From: Chloroflexaceae bacterium
GTDB lineage: Bacteria > Chloroflexota > Chloroflexia > Chloroflexales > Chloroflexaceae
NCBI GenBank assembly: GCA_012034075.1
Contig: JAAURD010000012.1
Span: 1 to 46,950, forward strand
DNA length: 46,950 nucleotides
Direction: 5' to 3'
In this document: positions 7,607-16,763 of the stretch, piece after piece
How positions within the stretch are numbered: position 1 is the first letter of the stretch
Layout: the number at the start of each line of letters is the position of its first letter
Position numbers and translations under genes: made by a program
Notes under the pieces: generated by a model
Seen by the model: only the letters and a program-made list of their open reading frames with translations
What the model was told of the DNA's origin: nothing
The model's database searches: none

Positions 7607-8929
7607 ATGAATTTGTTTGTAGTCGGTCTCGACCATACTTCAGCTTCGGTTGAAGTTCGGGAATGTCTGGCTTTTAGTACGACCGACTTGCCATCTGCAT
7701 TGACGCAATTGACGGCAAAACACGAAGGAGTTGCCCCGCTATTTGATGAGGCCGTTATTCTCTCAACCTGTAACCGAGTTGAGATTTATGGTATAACCAG
7801 CGATGACGACCTGGATGTAAAACAAGCGGTTGTCGAGTTTCTCGCTGATTTCCACAACCTGGATGAAGAGCAGTTTGCCTCCTCGCTCTTTTGCTCCCAG
7901 GGCGATGAAGCTATCTTCCATCTTTTTGAAACAACAGCTGGTCTGCGTTCGCTGGTTCTGGGTGAAGCCCAGATTCAGGGTCAGGTACGCAAGGCATTTA
8001 ATATGGCTCAGCGGTTACGCAGTGCCACTACGGTTATGCCACGCCTGTTTGTCCAGGCTATCAACACTGGTCGTCGCGTGCGCAACGAGACGAACCTCGG
8101 TTGTGGGGCAGCCAGCGTCTCACAGGCCGGAGTAGAGTTAGCCCGCCACCGTTTTGGCAGCCTTGAGGGATGTTGTGTGTTGCTGGTGGGCAGTGGCCAG
8201 GTGAGTGAACTGGCTGCTCAGAACCTGATAGCCAACGGTGCCGATGATTTGCTGGTGGTCAATCGCACGTATGAGAATGGGCTTGATCTGGCGGCTCGTT
8301 ATGGCGCACGGGCAATGCACTTTGAAGATCTGATTGACGCCATGGCAATGGCCGATATTGTCATCAGTTCAACTGCTGCGCCCTCAACCGTTATTCATCG
8401 TGCCCATGCCGAAGCAGCATTGCAACGCAAGCTCGCTCTGTTTCATGAACAGCATATGCAGCATAGTGCATTGGAATTGCAGCCAGAGTTACTGTTAATT
8501 GATCTGGCCGTACCACGTGATATTGATACTGATGTTATGGAGCTTGCCGGGGTTCACCTGTGTACGGTAGATGATCTGCAGGAAGTAGTACAGAAGACCC
8601 TGGCTCAACGTACCAGTGCGATTGCGGCTGCTAGACAGATTATTGCTGAGGAATTTGATACGTTTCAAGCCTGGTTGCGCAGCCAGGACACCTTGCCGAT
8701 TTTATCCTCATGGCGCCAGCAAGCTGAAGCTCTCCGCAGTGCTGAACTCAAACGTGCCATGCGTCACCTTGAGTCACTCTCGCCCGAACAGCAATATGTG
8801 GTAGAGGCATTTAGTCGCAGTCTGGTCAATAAACTTCTCCATGAACCCACATTGCGGACACGCCATGCTGCTGCTACTGGTGAAGGCAAGCGGTATGCCG
8901 CAATGTTGCGTGACCTTTGGGAGCTATAG
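7607..8929 (+). CDS. hemA: Glutamyl-tRNA reductase
   Basis: Reduces glutamyl-tRNA(Glu) to glutamate-1-semialdehyde with NADPH, the first committed step of the C5 pathway to 5-aminolevulinate. The 440-residue length is normal. The catalytic domain shows VVGLDHTSASVEVRE (5-19) and the nucleophile Cys55 in STCNRVEIYG. LVLGEAQIQGQVRKA spans 116-130; the NADPH-binding loop LLVGSGQVSELAAQNL begins near 192, and the C-terminal dimerisation helices end in LLHEPTLRTR. The ATG at 7607 is supported by AGGGAG upstream and by the conserved N-terminal strand. It opens a six-gene haem operon. The stop codon TAG overlaps the AGGAG ribosome site of the next gene, which starts 14 bases later. Confidence 0.96.
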   Translation: MNLFVVGLDHTSASVEVRECLAFSTTDLPSALTQLTAKHEGVAPLFDEAVILSTCNRVEIYGITSDDDLDVKQAVVEFLADFHNLDEEQFASSLFCSQGDEAIFHLFETTAGLRSLVLGEAQIQGQVRKAFNMAQRLRSATTVMPRLFVQAINTGRRVRNETNLGCGAASVSQAGVELARHRFGSLEGCCVLLVGSGQVSELAAQNLIANGADDLLVVNRTYENGLDLAARYGARAMHFEDLIDAMAMADIVISSTAAPSTVIHRAHAEAALQRKLALFHEQHMQHSALELQPELLLIDLAVPRDIDTDVMELAGVHLCTVDDLQEVVQKTLAQRTSAIAAARQIIAEEFDTFQAWLRSQDTLPILSSWRQQAEALRSAELKRAMRHLESLSPEQQYVVEAFSRSLVNKLLHEPTLRTRHAAATGEGKRYAAMLRDLWEL

Positions 8930-8943
8930 GAGTAGAGAAATTC

Positions 8944-10716
8944 ATGTCCCAGGTACTTATTATTGGCACACGTGGCAGTCAACTTGCCCGTGTGCAGGCT
9001 GAATATGTTGCTGCAACGCTACGACAACACCATCCTGCGTTGATGGTTGAGTTGCGTATTATCAGCACCAAAGGGGATCGTATTCTGGATGTTGCGCTCT
9101 CTGCGGTGGGTGATAAAGGCCTGTTTGTGAAAGAAATTGAAGTTGCGTTGTTGCAGCACGAAGCTGATCTAGCGGTGCATAGTGGCAAAGATTTGCCTTC
9201 GATCACCCCGTCCGAACTGGTGATTGGTGCTTTCCCGCGCCGAGTTGATCCACGTGATGCATTGGTGTTGCCAGATTCGTTTATCGAGCCGCTCAGTCCT
9301 CTGGATGACCCCTTGAGCATTTTACCCAGGGGCGCCCGAGTGGGCACCAGCAGTCTGCGTCGTGCATGCCAGGTGCGGGCGGTACGACCCGATCTGGAGT
9401 TGCTCGATGTGCGCGGCAATGTTGAAACACGTCTGCGTAAACTGGATAGCGGCGACTATGATGCGCTGATTCTCGCAGCAGCCGGGTTAACGCGCCTTGG
9501 TTTGCAACAGCGTATCAGCCTGTATATCCCCGCCGATATGTTGCTGCCAGCAGTAGCGCAAGGGGCGCTGGCGCTTGAGGCGCGTGCTGATGATACAACA
9601 ACCCTCGAACGGATGGCGGTGCTGGACGACGCGGAGACGCGGGTTGCCGTGTTAGCAGAACGGGCATTCCTACGTAAGCTCGAAGGTGGCTGCCAGGTGC
9701 CGATTGCTGCGTATGGTGAACTCATCCCAGCCCAGGATAGGAAGGGCACCGTTTTGCGTCTGCGTGGCCTGGTTGGCTCGCTGGATGGCACCATCATGCT
9801 GCGTGATGAACTGACCGGTGCTGCCGATCAAGCAGAGCAACTGGGTGATCACCTGGCTGAACGGTTGCTTGATCGGGGTGCTGCGGACCTGGTGGGTGCG
9901 ATAAAGACCAACCATACCGGTGTGGCGCTCCCGGCTGAACAAGCACTGTTGCATGGCTGGCGTGTTGTCGTCACCCGTTCGGAAGAACAGGCCGATGGGC
10001 TATCGCAACTGCTGCGTGAACACGGTGCCGAACCAGTGGCCTATCCAACGATTGCCTTTGCGCCACCAGACGATACCGGGCCACTGGATACAGCGTTGCA
10101 ACAACTGGCTCAGGGTGGCTATGACTGGCTGGTGTTGACCAGTGCCAATGGTGTGCGTTTTGTGCAAGAACGTCTGACAGCGCTTGGTCTGTCCTTGAAC
10201 AACGAGATGAAATTGGCAGCAGTAGGCCCAACCACCGCAGCTGCATGTGCTGAACTGCTCAATCGTACCGCAACAACCGTGCCCGATAAGTTTGTGGCCG
10301 AGGCATTGGCCGAGGCGTTGGGCAACCTGGCAGGCCAGCGGGTATTGATTGCCAGTGCGGATCTGGCGCGGCCGGTGCTTGAGCAGATGTTGCAAGCGGC
10401 CGGTGCAGAGGTAGACCGCGTCATTGCCTATCATACCGTACCGGCCTCAGGCGGGGTCGATCTGCCCGGTATGCTCAAGGATGGTCGTATCAATGCAATA
10501 ACCTTCACCAGTGGTTCTTCGGTCACATACTTTATCGAACGAGTAGGAAACGACCTCCTCGATCAGGTTCGCCAGACGGTGATTGCGTGCATTGGGCCAA
10601 TTACGGCAAAAACGGCAGAAGAAGCCAACCTGACGCCCACTGTGGTTGCAACGACCTCGACCGCCGAGGGCCTCGTACAAGCGTTGGTAGATTGGCAAAC
10701 AAGGAGAAATGTATGA
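8944..10716 (+). CDS. hemC/hemD: Fused porphobilinogen deaminase / uroporphyrinogen-III synthase (HemC-HemD)
   Basis: A 590-residue bifunctional protein for two consecutive steps: polymerising four porphobilinogens to hydroxymethylbilane (HemC) and closing the ring to uroporphyrinogen III (HemD). HemC covers about residues 1-322: IGTRGSQLARVQAE (7-20), VHSGKDLPS with Asp83 equivalent to the catalytic aspartate, GTSSLRRACQVRA (134-146), and KLEGGCQVP with Cys250 as the dipyrromethane cofactor attachment site. HemD begins near residue 338 (GWRVVVTRSEEQADGLS) and contains the LVLTSANGVRF and ITFTSGSSVTYF motifs. The start at 8944 has AGGAG upstream; an in-frame start at 8917 lies inside hemA. 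The last codons overlap hemB in an ATGA junction. The fusion is known from several lineages; usually the two are separate genes. Confidence 0.95.
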   Translation: MSQVLIIGTRGSQLARVQAEYVAATLRQHHPALMVELRIISTKGDRILDVALSAVGDKGLFVKEIEVALLQHEADLAVHSGKDLPSITPSELVIGAFPRRVDPRDALVLPDSFIEPLSPLDDPLSILPRGARVGTSSLRRACQVRAVRPDLELLDVRGNVETRLRKLDSGDYDALILAAAGLTRLGLQQRISLYIPADMLLPAVAQGALALEARADDTTTLERMAVLDDAETRVAVLAERAFLRKLEGGCQVPIAAYGELIPAQDRKGTVLRLRGLVGSLDGTIMLRDELTGAADQAEQLGDHLAERLLDRGAADLVGAIKTNHTGVALPAEQALLHGWRVVVTRSEEQADGLSQLLREHGAEPVAYPTIAFAPPDDTGPLDTALQQLAQGGYDWLVLTSANGVRFVQERLTALGLSLNNEMKLAAVGPTTAAACAELLNRTATTVPDKFVAEALAEALGNLAGQRVLIASADLARPVLEQMLQAAGAEVDRVIAYHTVPASGGVDLPGMLKDGRINAITFTSGSSVTYFIERVGNDLLDQVRQTVIACIGPITAKTAEEANLTPTVVATTSTAEGLVQALVDWQTRRNV

Positions 10717-11723
10717 GCCTGTATCCCGCGTTACGCCCACGGCGATTACGCCGCAACCCCAACCTGCGTCGCATGATCCGTGAAAGCACACTGAGCGTAG
10801 ATAACTTGATAGCACCGCTCTTTATTCGTACTGGTCATGACGTGCGTCATCCCATTGCCTCGATGCCAGGGCAGTTTCAGCTCTCTGTTGATACGGCGAC
10901 CCGCGAAGTTGAGGAGCTTGCCGAGATGGGTATCCCTGCTGTGCTGTTGTTTGGCATCCCGGCGACGAAAGATGCTGTGGGCAGCGATAACTACGATGTT
11001 GATGGCATTGTGCCCAGCGCCATTCGGGCGATCAAGCAGGCGGTGCCGGAAATGGTCGTCATCTCGGATATGTGTTTCTGTGAATATACCGACCATGGTC
11101 ATTGTGGGCTGCTCAACCAACCCGATTCGCCACACTATGATGAGCACTTACCCGAAGGCTACCTGCTCAATGATGCGACGTTGACACTCCTCGGTCAGGC
11201 CTCGGTGGTGCATGCCGAAGCAGGCGCCGATATCATTGCGCCATCTGGCATGATTGATGGCATGGTTGCAACCATTCGAGCGGCGCTCGATGACGCCGAC
11301 TTGAGCCACACGGCGATTATGAGCTATGCTGCCAAATTTCACAGCAGTTTTTATGGGCCGTTCCGAGATGCTGCCGAAAGCCCGCCCTCATTTGGTGACC
11401 GTCGCCAGTATCAGATGGACATCGCCAATACACGCGAGGCTTTGAAAGAGGTCGTTTTAGATGAAGGCGAGGGCGCCGATATCCTGATGGTCAAGCCTGC
11501 CCTGCCCTATCTCGATATTTTGCAGCGTATGCGTGAGTACTCCAATCTTCCCCTTGCTGCCTATCAAGTCAGTGGTGAGTATAGCATGATCAAGGCCTCG
11601 GCCGCCCATGGCTGGTTAGATGAACGCCAGGTAGCGCTTGAATCGCTCATGGCTATTCGACGCGCCGGAGCCGATATGATTATCACCTACTTTGCCCGAG
11701 ATGTTGTACACTGGTTATCCTAA
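10713..11723 (+). CDS. hemB: Delta-aminolevulinic acid dehydratase (porphobilinogen synthase)
   Basis: Condenses two 5-aminolevulinate molecules into porphobilinogen. The 336-residue protein has the family hallmarks: RPRRLRRNPNLRRMIRE at the N-terminus, the zinc-type active site DMCFCEYTDHGHCG with Cys121, Cys123 and Cys131, the first active-site lysine K208 in MSYAAKFHSSFYGPFRDA and the Schiff-base lysine K261 in MVKPALPYLD. The cysteine triad marks it as a zinc-dependent form, not the magnesium type. ATG at 10713 overlaps the stop of hemCD (ATGA), with AGGAG at 10702-10706; a longer open frame starting at 10587 lies within hemCD and is not used. Translational coupling should keep HemC/D and HemB in step. 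Confidence 0.96.
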   Translation: MSLYPALRPRRLRRNPNLRRMIRESTLSVDNLIAPLFIRTGHDVRHPIASMPGQFQLSVDTATREVEELAEMGIPAVLLFGIPATKDAVGSDNYDVDGIVPSAIRAIKQAVPEMVVISDMCFCEYTDHGHCGLLNQPDSPHYDEHLPEGYLLNDATLTLLGQASVVHAEAGADIIAPSGMIDGMVATIRAALDDADLSHTAIMSYAAKFHSSFYGPFRDAAESPPSFGDRRQYQMDIANTREALKEVVLDEGEGADILMVKPALPYLDILQRMREYSNLPLAAYQVSGEYSMIKASAAHGWLDERQVALESLMAIRRAGADMIITYFARDVVHWLS

Positions 11724-11803
11724 GTTCGATATGTGGGTTATCCCTGTGGGGGATTGAAATAACCTAATGGTCGCAATCCAGACCTGGAAATGAATGGAAA
11801 CGA

Positions 11804-12847
11804 ATGAAAAATGATCGGTTTTTGCGAGCCTGTCGCCGTGAACCCGTTGACTGCACGCCTATCTGGCTGATGCGTCAGGCCGGACGGTATATGCCCGAAT
11901 ATCGAGCGATACGCAAACAGTATGGCTTTTTGGACATGGTGAAGACGCCAGAAGTTGCCGCCGAAATTACCATGCAGCCGGTGCAGGCGTTTGAGATTGA
12001 TGCTGCGATTATTTTTGCCGATATTTTGCCGCCCCTCGAAGGGATGGGCATCCATCTGACCTTTGAAAAGGGAGAGGGACCGGTTATTCATAACCCGATT
12101 CGCACGCTCGATGATATCGAGGCGTTGCGTCAGCCCAACCCTCGTGAGAGTGTTGCGTTTACGCTGCGCGCAATTGGTCTGGTCAAACAAGAACTGGATC
12201 AGCGTATTCCCTTGATCGGCTTCAGTGGAGCGCCGTTTACCCTGGCGAGTTATGCCATCGAAGGTGGTTCATCGCGTGATTTTCGTCATACCAAAAAGCT
12301 CATGTATAATCATCCGACCAACTGGGCCTTGTTGATGGACAAACTGACCACGCTGGTCAGTGATTATCTGCTGGCACAGGCCGAAGCCGGTGCCGATGCG
12401 TTGCAGATTTTCGATAGCTGGGCGGGTGTGCTTGCCCCAGGCGATTATCAGACCTATGTGCTGCCCTATGTCCAACGCTGTGTTGAACGGGTGCGTGCCA
12501 GTGGCGTGCCAATTATCTATTTTGGCGTGGGTATGAGTGGGATGTTGCCTCTGTTGCCGCAGGTCGGAAGTGATGTCATCGGCATCGACTGGCATGTCTT
12601 GCTTGACCAGGCATGGGAACACCTTGGCCCAGAACGAGCGGTTCAGGGCAATCTGGATCCGGTGGTGCTGTTTGCGCCGTGGGAAGAAATTCAATCACGT
12701 GCAGATGATATTTTGCAGCGAGCGAACAATCGTCCAGGACATATTTTCAACCTCGGTCATGGTATCTTGACCGAAACGCCGGTTGAGCATGTACAGCGTC
12801 TGGTCGAGTATGTCCATAGCGCATCGGCCCGCAATGAGTCGGCATAA
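11804..12847 (+). CDS. hemE: Uroporphyrinogen decarboxylase
   Basis: Removes the four acetate carboxyls of uroporphyrinogen III to give coproporphyrinogen III. This is the first haem-branch enzyme, which argues that the operon serves haem or chlorophyll-type tetrapyrroles and not only corrinoids. The 347-residue protein has the signature [14 protein letters not shown] (21-34), [12 protein letters not shown]-like substrate loop (here [12 protein letters not shown]), the [17 protein letters not shown] segment and the C-terminal [15 protein letters not shown]. The start is the ATG at 11804 with only a weak upstream GGAAA; an 80-base gap separates it from hemB and contains no terminator that I can see. 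Confidence 0.95.
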   Translation: MKNDRFLRACRREPVDCTPIWLMRQAGRYMPEYRAIRKQYGFLDMVKTPEVAAEITMQPVQAFEIDAAIIFADILPPLEGMGIHLTFEKGEGPVIHNPIRTLDDIEALRQPNPRESVAFTLRAIGLVKQELDQRIPLIGFSGAPFTLASYAIEGGSSRDFRHTKKLMYNHPTNWALLMDKLTTLVSDYLLAQAEAGADALQIFDSWAGVLAPGDYQTYVLPYVQRCVERVRASGVPIIYFGVGMSGMLPLLPQVGSDVIGIDWHVLLDQAWEHLGPERAVQGNLDPVVLFAPWEEIQSRADDILQRANNRPGHIFNLGHGILTETPVEHVQRLVEYVHSASARNESA

Positions 12848-12887
12848 GCAGTGAATCGCACAAGAAAGTGAGCATAGGAGGACAGAG

Positions 12888-13211
12888 ATGGGTGAATCCA
12901 AAACGTATGCCCGTTCACAAGCATTATTTGCCGAAGCACAGAAGGTTCTGCCGGGTGGTGTGAACTCGCCAGTACGTGCATTTCGCGGTGTAGGTGGCAA
13001 CCCGCTCTTTATTGAGCGCGGCTCAGGGTGCTACATGTGGGATGCCGATGGTCACCGTTATATCGATTATGTCTGTTCGTGGGGGCCGCTTATTCTTGGT
13101 CATGCGCACCCGGCGGTGGTCGAAGCACTCAACCGACAGGCAGCCCTGGGCACCAGTTTTGGTGCCCCTACCAAACTGGAAACCCAACTGGCCGAAATGG
13201 TCATGACCTGA
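12888..13211 (+). CDS. hemL: Glutamate-1-semialdehyde 2,1-aminomutase, N-terminal part (frame-broken hemL)
   Basis: The first 107 residues of the PLP enzyme that isomerises glutamate-1-semialdehyde to 5-aminolevulinate. AGGAGG stands directly before the ATG. The translation matches the start of HemL ([68 protein letters not shown]) and ends abruptly at TGA 13209-13211, where the family continues. The rest is found one frame over, starting at the overlapping ATG 13211. Reading the last C of ACC twice, or restoring ACCCTGATG from ACCTGATG, rejoins the two parts to a normal 446-residue enzyme. Confidence 0.85.
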   Translation: MGESKTYARSQALFAEAQKVLPGGVNSPVRAFRGVGGNPLFIERGSGCYMWDADGHRYIDYVCSWGPLILGHAHPAVVEALNRQAALGTSFGAPTKLETQLAEMVMT

Positions 13212-14227
13212 TGCCAGGGGTCGAACAGGTACGCTTTGTCAATAGCGGTACCGAAGCGACGATGAGTGCGCTGCGATTGGCCCGCGCCTACACCGGCCGC
13301 GATAAGATTGTGAAATTCAGCGGGTGCTACCACGGTCACGCCGATATGCTGCTGGTGCAGGCGGGTAGCGGTGTGGTCACGCTCGGTCTCCCCGATAGCC
13401 CAGGTGTACCCGCATCCACCACAGCGCAAACCCTGGTAGCCGAGTACAACGACCTTGAGGGCGTCCGGGCGCTCTTTGCCGAACACGGCAGTGATATTGC
13501 TGCGGTGATTACCGAGCCAATCGCGGCCAATATGGGGTTTGTTTTGCCCCAGGAGGGCTTTCTGGCTGGTCTGCGTGCTATTACCCGCGAATATGGAGCA
13601 CTGCTGATCCTCGATGAAGTGATGACCGGCTTTCGGGTCGCACCGAATGGGGCACAGGGTCTCTGGGGAATCGACCCAGATATAAGCTGCCTGGGCAAAG
13701 TGATCGGTGGCGGTCTCCCAGTCGGTGCCTATGTGGGTAAACGTGAGGTTATGCAAAAGGTCGCGCCAGCCGGTCCCATGTACCAGGCGGGCACCCTTTC
13801 GGGCAATCCTCTGGCAATGGTTGCAGGTCTGGTAACACTGGAACATCTCAGTCAACCCGGCCTGTTCGACCAGATTGCCGCACGGGCTGCCAGATTGGCC
13901 GATGGCCTTACGTCGGCGGCAACGGAAGCGGGTATTCCGGTGCAAGTGGGACAGGTCGGTACCATGTTCGGTTGCTACTTCCTGCAGGAAGCGGCAGTAG
14001 ACTTGCCCCAGCCGTCCCTCACCAATTACACCACCGTGCGTCAGTATGCCCACCCAGAGCGCTATGCGCAGTTCTTCTGGGCCATGCTTGAGCGTGGTGT
14101 CTATTTTGCGCCATCCCAATTTGAAGCCGCTTTCTTGAGCCTGGCGCATAGCGATGACGATATTGAAACAACCATTCAGGCCGCCCGTGAGGTGCTGGCG
14201 GTTCTGACATCAGGAGAAGCCGCATGA
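13211..14227 (+). CDS. hemL: Glutamate-1-semialdehyde 2,1-aminomutase, C-terminal part (frame-broken hemL)
   Basis: The remaining 338 residues of Hem[25 protein letters not shown], the YHGHADMLL loop, [12 protein letters not shown] with the PLP-contacting Asp, and [17 protein letters not shown] containing the Schiff-base lysine. All catalytic parts are therefore on this fragment and undamaged, with no other disruption. Its ATG overlaps the premature stop in a TGATG junction, so reinitiation on the same mRNA is conceivable, but a half without the N-terminal domain would be unusual. Because no alternative route to aminolevulinate is visible, a functional single protein is expected. The gene ends in an ATGA overlap with hemN. 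Confidence 0.85.
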   Translation: MPGVEQVRFVNSGTEATMSALRLARAYTGRDKIVKFSGCYHGHADMLLVQAGSGVVTLGLPDSPGVPASTTAQTLVAEYNDLEGVRALFAEHGSDIAAVITEPIAANMGFVLPQEGFLAGLRAITREYGALLILDEVMTGFRVAPNGAQGLWGIDPDISCLGKVIGGGLPVGAYVGKREVMQKVAPAGPMYQAGTLSGNPLAMVAGLVTLEHLSQPGLFDQIAARAARLADGLTSAATEAGIPVQVGQVGTMFGCYFLQEAAVDLPQPSLTNYTTVRQYAHPERYAQFFWAMLERGVYFAPSQFEAAFLSLAHSDDDIETTIQAAREVLAVLTSGEAA

Positions 14228-15597
14228 TCGCCATTTCAAATGACTTCCTCGACCGCTACAACCGCGCTGGGCCGCGTTATACCAGCTATCCCACCGTGCC
14301 CTATTGGGATAACGCCTTTGGTGAGGCTGAGTACCGGCAAGCATTGCAAACGCTCTCGCAGCGCAACGATGATGCACTGTCAGTCTATGTCCATCTGCCG
14401 TTCTGTGCCCAACGTTGTCACTACTGTGGCTGCAACGCCACAGTCACCACGCACGAATCGGTCGTTGATGCGTACCTTGACCGCGTTGAGCGTGAAATTG
14501 ACATCGTCATGGATGTCGTTGGTGGTACACGCCATGCCGTTCAGTTGCATTGGGGTGGGGGCACGCCCAACTTTTTGACGAACGCTCAGATGCAACGAAT
14601 GTATGGTATTCTTGAGCGCCACTTTACCATCGATCCTCGGGCTGAAGTTGCTATTGAAATTGACCCACGTATTGCCTCGCGGGAACAGATTCAGTTTATT
14701 CGGTCGCTTGGGTTTAATCGCGTGAGCCTGGGGATCCAGGATTTTGATGTGATGGTGCAAGAGGCCATCGGGCGAATTCAGCCAGAAGCATTGACCCGTG
14801 AAATCTATAATACGTGCCGCGAGTGCGGTTTTGATAGTGTCAATGTCGATCTGGTCTATGGCTTGCCTGGACAGACACGGGTGACCTTTGAACGAACCTT
14901 GCACAATATCATCGAACTTTCACCCGACCGGATTGCCTGCTTTAGTTATGCCCATCTGCCCAATGCACGTGCCAACCAGAGGCGTGTCGATGTCACCTTT
15001 ATGCCTGATCATTATGAAAAGTTTCACCTTTTCCAGATGGCGATTGATGGTTTTATCAACGCTGGTTATGACTGGATTGGGATGGACCACTTTGCTCGCC
15101 ATGATGATGAAATGGCGGTTGCTGCACGTGAATGCAGGCTTCATCGAAACTTTATGGGATACACGATTCGTCCAGCGACCGATCAGATCGCTTTTGGGAT
15201 GAGCAGCATTGGCGATATGGCACATTGCTTTGTGCAGAATGATGCCAAACTAGGCAATTATCAGAAGGCGATTGACGAGGGGCGCTTGCCGATTGTGCGA
15301 GGTATGCGGCTAAGCGATGATGATATGTTGCGCCGTCGGGTGATTACGCATATGATGTGCAACCTGGAACTGCCGTATAACCTGACGATTGCCGATTTTG
15401 GGGCGAGCGTGCCCGAGTTGCTGCCGGATGAACTGGAACGCGTCCAGCCCTACATTGAAGAGGGGTTTTTAGATGTTGAGCCAGACCGTCTGGTGGTAAC
15501 GACGCTTGGGCGATTTTTCATTCGGAATGTCTGTATGGAATTTGACGCCTATCTGGGGCAACAGACTGATCGTCCGCTCTTCTCCAAGACCATCTAA
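14224..15597 (+). CDS. hemN: Oxygen-independent coproporphyrinogen III dehydrogenase
   Basis: A 457-residue radical-SAM enzyme that decarboxylates coproporphyrinogen III to protoporphyrinogen IX without oxygen. The iron-sulfur motif [10 protein letters not shown] gives Cys61, Cys65, Cys68 and Cys70, the true HemN pattern CxxxCxxCxC. YVHLPF precedes it, WGGGTPNFL binds SAM, and [16 protein letters not shown] and GIDHFA-like (GMDHFA) motifs follow; the C-terminal HemN domain runs to the end. The N-terminal [15 protein letters not shown] segment distinguishes it from HemW-type relatives. Its ATG overlaps the hemL stop. Its use suits low-oxygen or phototrophic growth. No protoporphyrinogen oxidase or ferrochelatase follows in the window. 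Confidence 0.95.
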   Translation: MIAISNDFLDRYNRAGPRYTSYPTVPYWDNAFGEAEYRQALQTLSQRNDDALSVYVHLPFCAQRCHYCGCNATVTTHESVVDAYLDRVEREIDIVMDVVGGTRHAVQLHWGGGTPNFLTNAQMQRMYGILERHFTIDPRAEVAIEIDPRIASREQIQFIRSLGFNRVSLGIQDFDVMVQEAIGRIQPEALTREIYNTCRECGFDSVNVDLVYGLPGQTRVTFERTLHNIIELSPDRIACFSYAHLPNARANQRRVDVTFMPDHYEKFHLFQMAIDGFINAGYDWIGMDHFARHDDEMAVAARECRLHRNFMGYTIRPATDQIAFGMSSIGDMAHCFVQNDAKLGNYQKAIDEGRLPIVRGMRLSDDDMLRRRVITHMMCNLELPYNLTIADFGASVPELLPDELERVQPYIEEGFLDVEPDRLVVTTLGRFFIRNVCMEFDAYLGQQTDRPLFSKTI

Positions 15598-15929
15598 AGC
15601 GTGCGGTCGTGCCTACGGTTTCGCTCCTGCCCAGCAAGCGCTCCGTGCGTGTGGAGCAAAAGGACACGGGCGTGTGTCCGCTCCGTGCGTGTGGGATAGG
15701 TTACGCGCCTACGGTTCCCTCCTCTTTTGCGGTGGAAAGGGAACGCGGCTGCAAGCGGACCGCACGCGAGGCGCGAACATCGTAGGTGCGACTTGCAACG
15801 CCGCACGCAAAGCGGCAGCTCCACGCTACCCCTACGATTCACACCTCCTCGGCAGTCCGCTTGCGTTGGAAAGTTAGCGCGGCTACAAGCGTCGCTACGG
15901 TCACTAGCCCGCAAGCGTCGCTACGGTCA
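15598..15929. repeat. GC-rich repeat block between convergent hemN and YIP1-like genes
   Basis: No gene is supported in this stretch. It is far richer in CG-containing words (gcgt, gtgcg, cgc) than the flanking genes. GCTCCGTGCGTGTGG occurs twice (about 15639 and 15679), GCCTACGGTT occurs twice (about 15610 and 15708), and short inverted segments such as GCAAGCG and CGCTTGC recur. It reads like a dispersed intergenic repeat family of the genome, not coding DNA. It sits where two transcription units converge, which is a common home for such elements. Confidence 0.7.
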
Positions 15930-15947
15930 CTAGCCCGCAAGCGTCGC
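15886..15947. repeat. 26-bp tandem repeat, 2.4 copies, running into a gene end
   Basis: CAAGCGTCGCTACGGTCACTAGCCCG is present perfectly at 15886-15911 and 15912-15937 as 26-base units (key elements AAGCGTCGC, TACGGTCACTAG), with a partial third copy CAAGCGTCGC at 15938-15947. The stop codon and last five residues of the minus-strand YIP1-like gene lie inside the repeat. Confidence 0.9.
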
Positions 15948-16727
15948 CAACGATGCGATACTAAAGAGAAACAAGGCACAGAACCCTAAGATGGCCAGGA
16001 AAAAGCCAATCAGCGGAAAGAGAAAGACTGCCAGAGCCGCCCGTCCGGTATCGATACGGTGAACCACACTGGTAGCCAGGATAAAGATAAATAATCCCCA
16101 GACCCAGGCAATCGCGCCGATTAACCCACTCAGACTTTCGATAAAACCAAAGGCATTGGCCAATGCATCGAGCAGATGGGGCGCTACCGATAATGCGCCA
16201 ACGCCGATCATCTGCTGGATGTTGCCCTGTCCGCCAAACCAGCCAGCCGCAATATGCGTAAAGACAACGGCAGTGAGCAGCGCCGCAAGATAGGCCAGCG
16301 GCGTGGAGACGAGCGCCCCCAGGGCATAGGCCAATGCACCGACTGGTCGAGGCAAGAAACCGGGCAGCGTACTGAGATCACGCACCATGGCAATGTAGGG
16401 GTCAAGATTCTGACGTCCAATAGTGACTATCTGGCGTGAAACAAGCAATGATTGCTGCTGCTGCTGGGTGGTATCTTCGTCAACGGCTTCTTGCTCAATC
16501 TGTTGCTCAAAATCATCCAGAAACGATTCGAGCACGCCACGTTGCTGTTCGATGGTTTGATTGATATTGAGCGCAGCCACCAGGATATGGATGCCATCAA
16601 CCGCACCGACAATGATACCAACCAGCAAGACAATCATCATGCCGCGTCGCACCACCTGCGGCGACCCACGCAGTTGCTCAAAAACACGTTCGCGCAGAAG
16701 CAGGGCGCCATTGAATGTTTCCATCAT
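15930..16727 (-). CDS. YIP1-family membrane protein
   Basis: A 265-residue integral membrane protein resembling the bacterial YIP1 family. A short amphipathic N-terminus with RERVFEQLR is followed by a first helix at about 30-52, a large soluble loop rich in Glu/Gln/Asp (about 55-125, including a run of five glutamines), and four or five C-terminal helices. The hallmark segment WFGGQGNIQQMIGVGALSVAPHLL (about 163-186) corresponds to the family core. The function of the bacterial proteins is unknown. AGGA stands upstream of the double ATG at 16727/16724. Its last residues ATLAG are encoded by the tandem repeat, so the C-terminus may have been remodelled by repeat insertion. It is a paralogue of the next gene, which lies upstream on the same strand, 36 bases away. 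Confidence 0.75.
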   Translation of the reverse strand: MMETFNGALLLRERVFEQLRGSPQVVRRGMMIVLLVGIIVGAVDGIHILVAALNINQTIEQQRGVLESFLDDFEQQIEQEAVDEDTTQQQQQSLLVSRQIVTIGRQNLDPYIAMVRDLSTLPGFLPRPVGALAYALGALVSTPLAYLAALLTAVVFTHIAAGWFGGQGNIQQMIGVGALSVAPHLLDALANAFGFIESLSGLIGAIAWVWGLFIFILATSVVHRIDTGRAALAVFLFPLIGFFLAILGFCALFLFSIASLATLAG

Positions 16728-16763
16728 AGCTGACTATCCTGTCGTATGGCTGATTGTTTCAGG

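Noticed and set aside
13203-13214. UGA read as tryptophan or other recoding at the hemL break
   Set aside because: The continuation lies in a different frame, so readthrough of the stop codon cannot restore the protein.
13100-14149. Long minus-strand open frame (349 codons) antisense to hemL
   Set aside because: It is a shadow of the coding frame. The opposite strand encodes an unmistakable aminomutase; the translation here is Cys/His-rich and has no ribosome site.
15886-15947. Tandem 26-base repeat as a CRISPR array
   Set aside because: The copies are directly adjacent with no spacers, and no cas gene is present.
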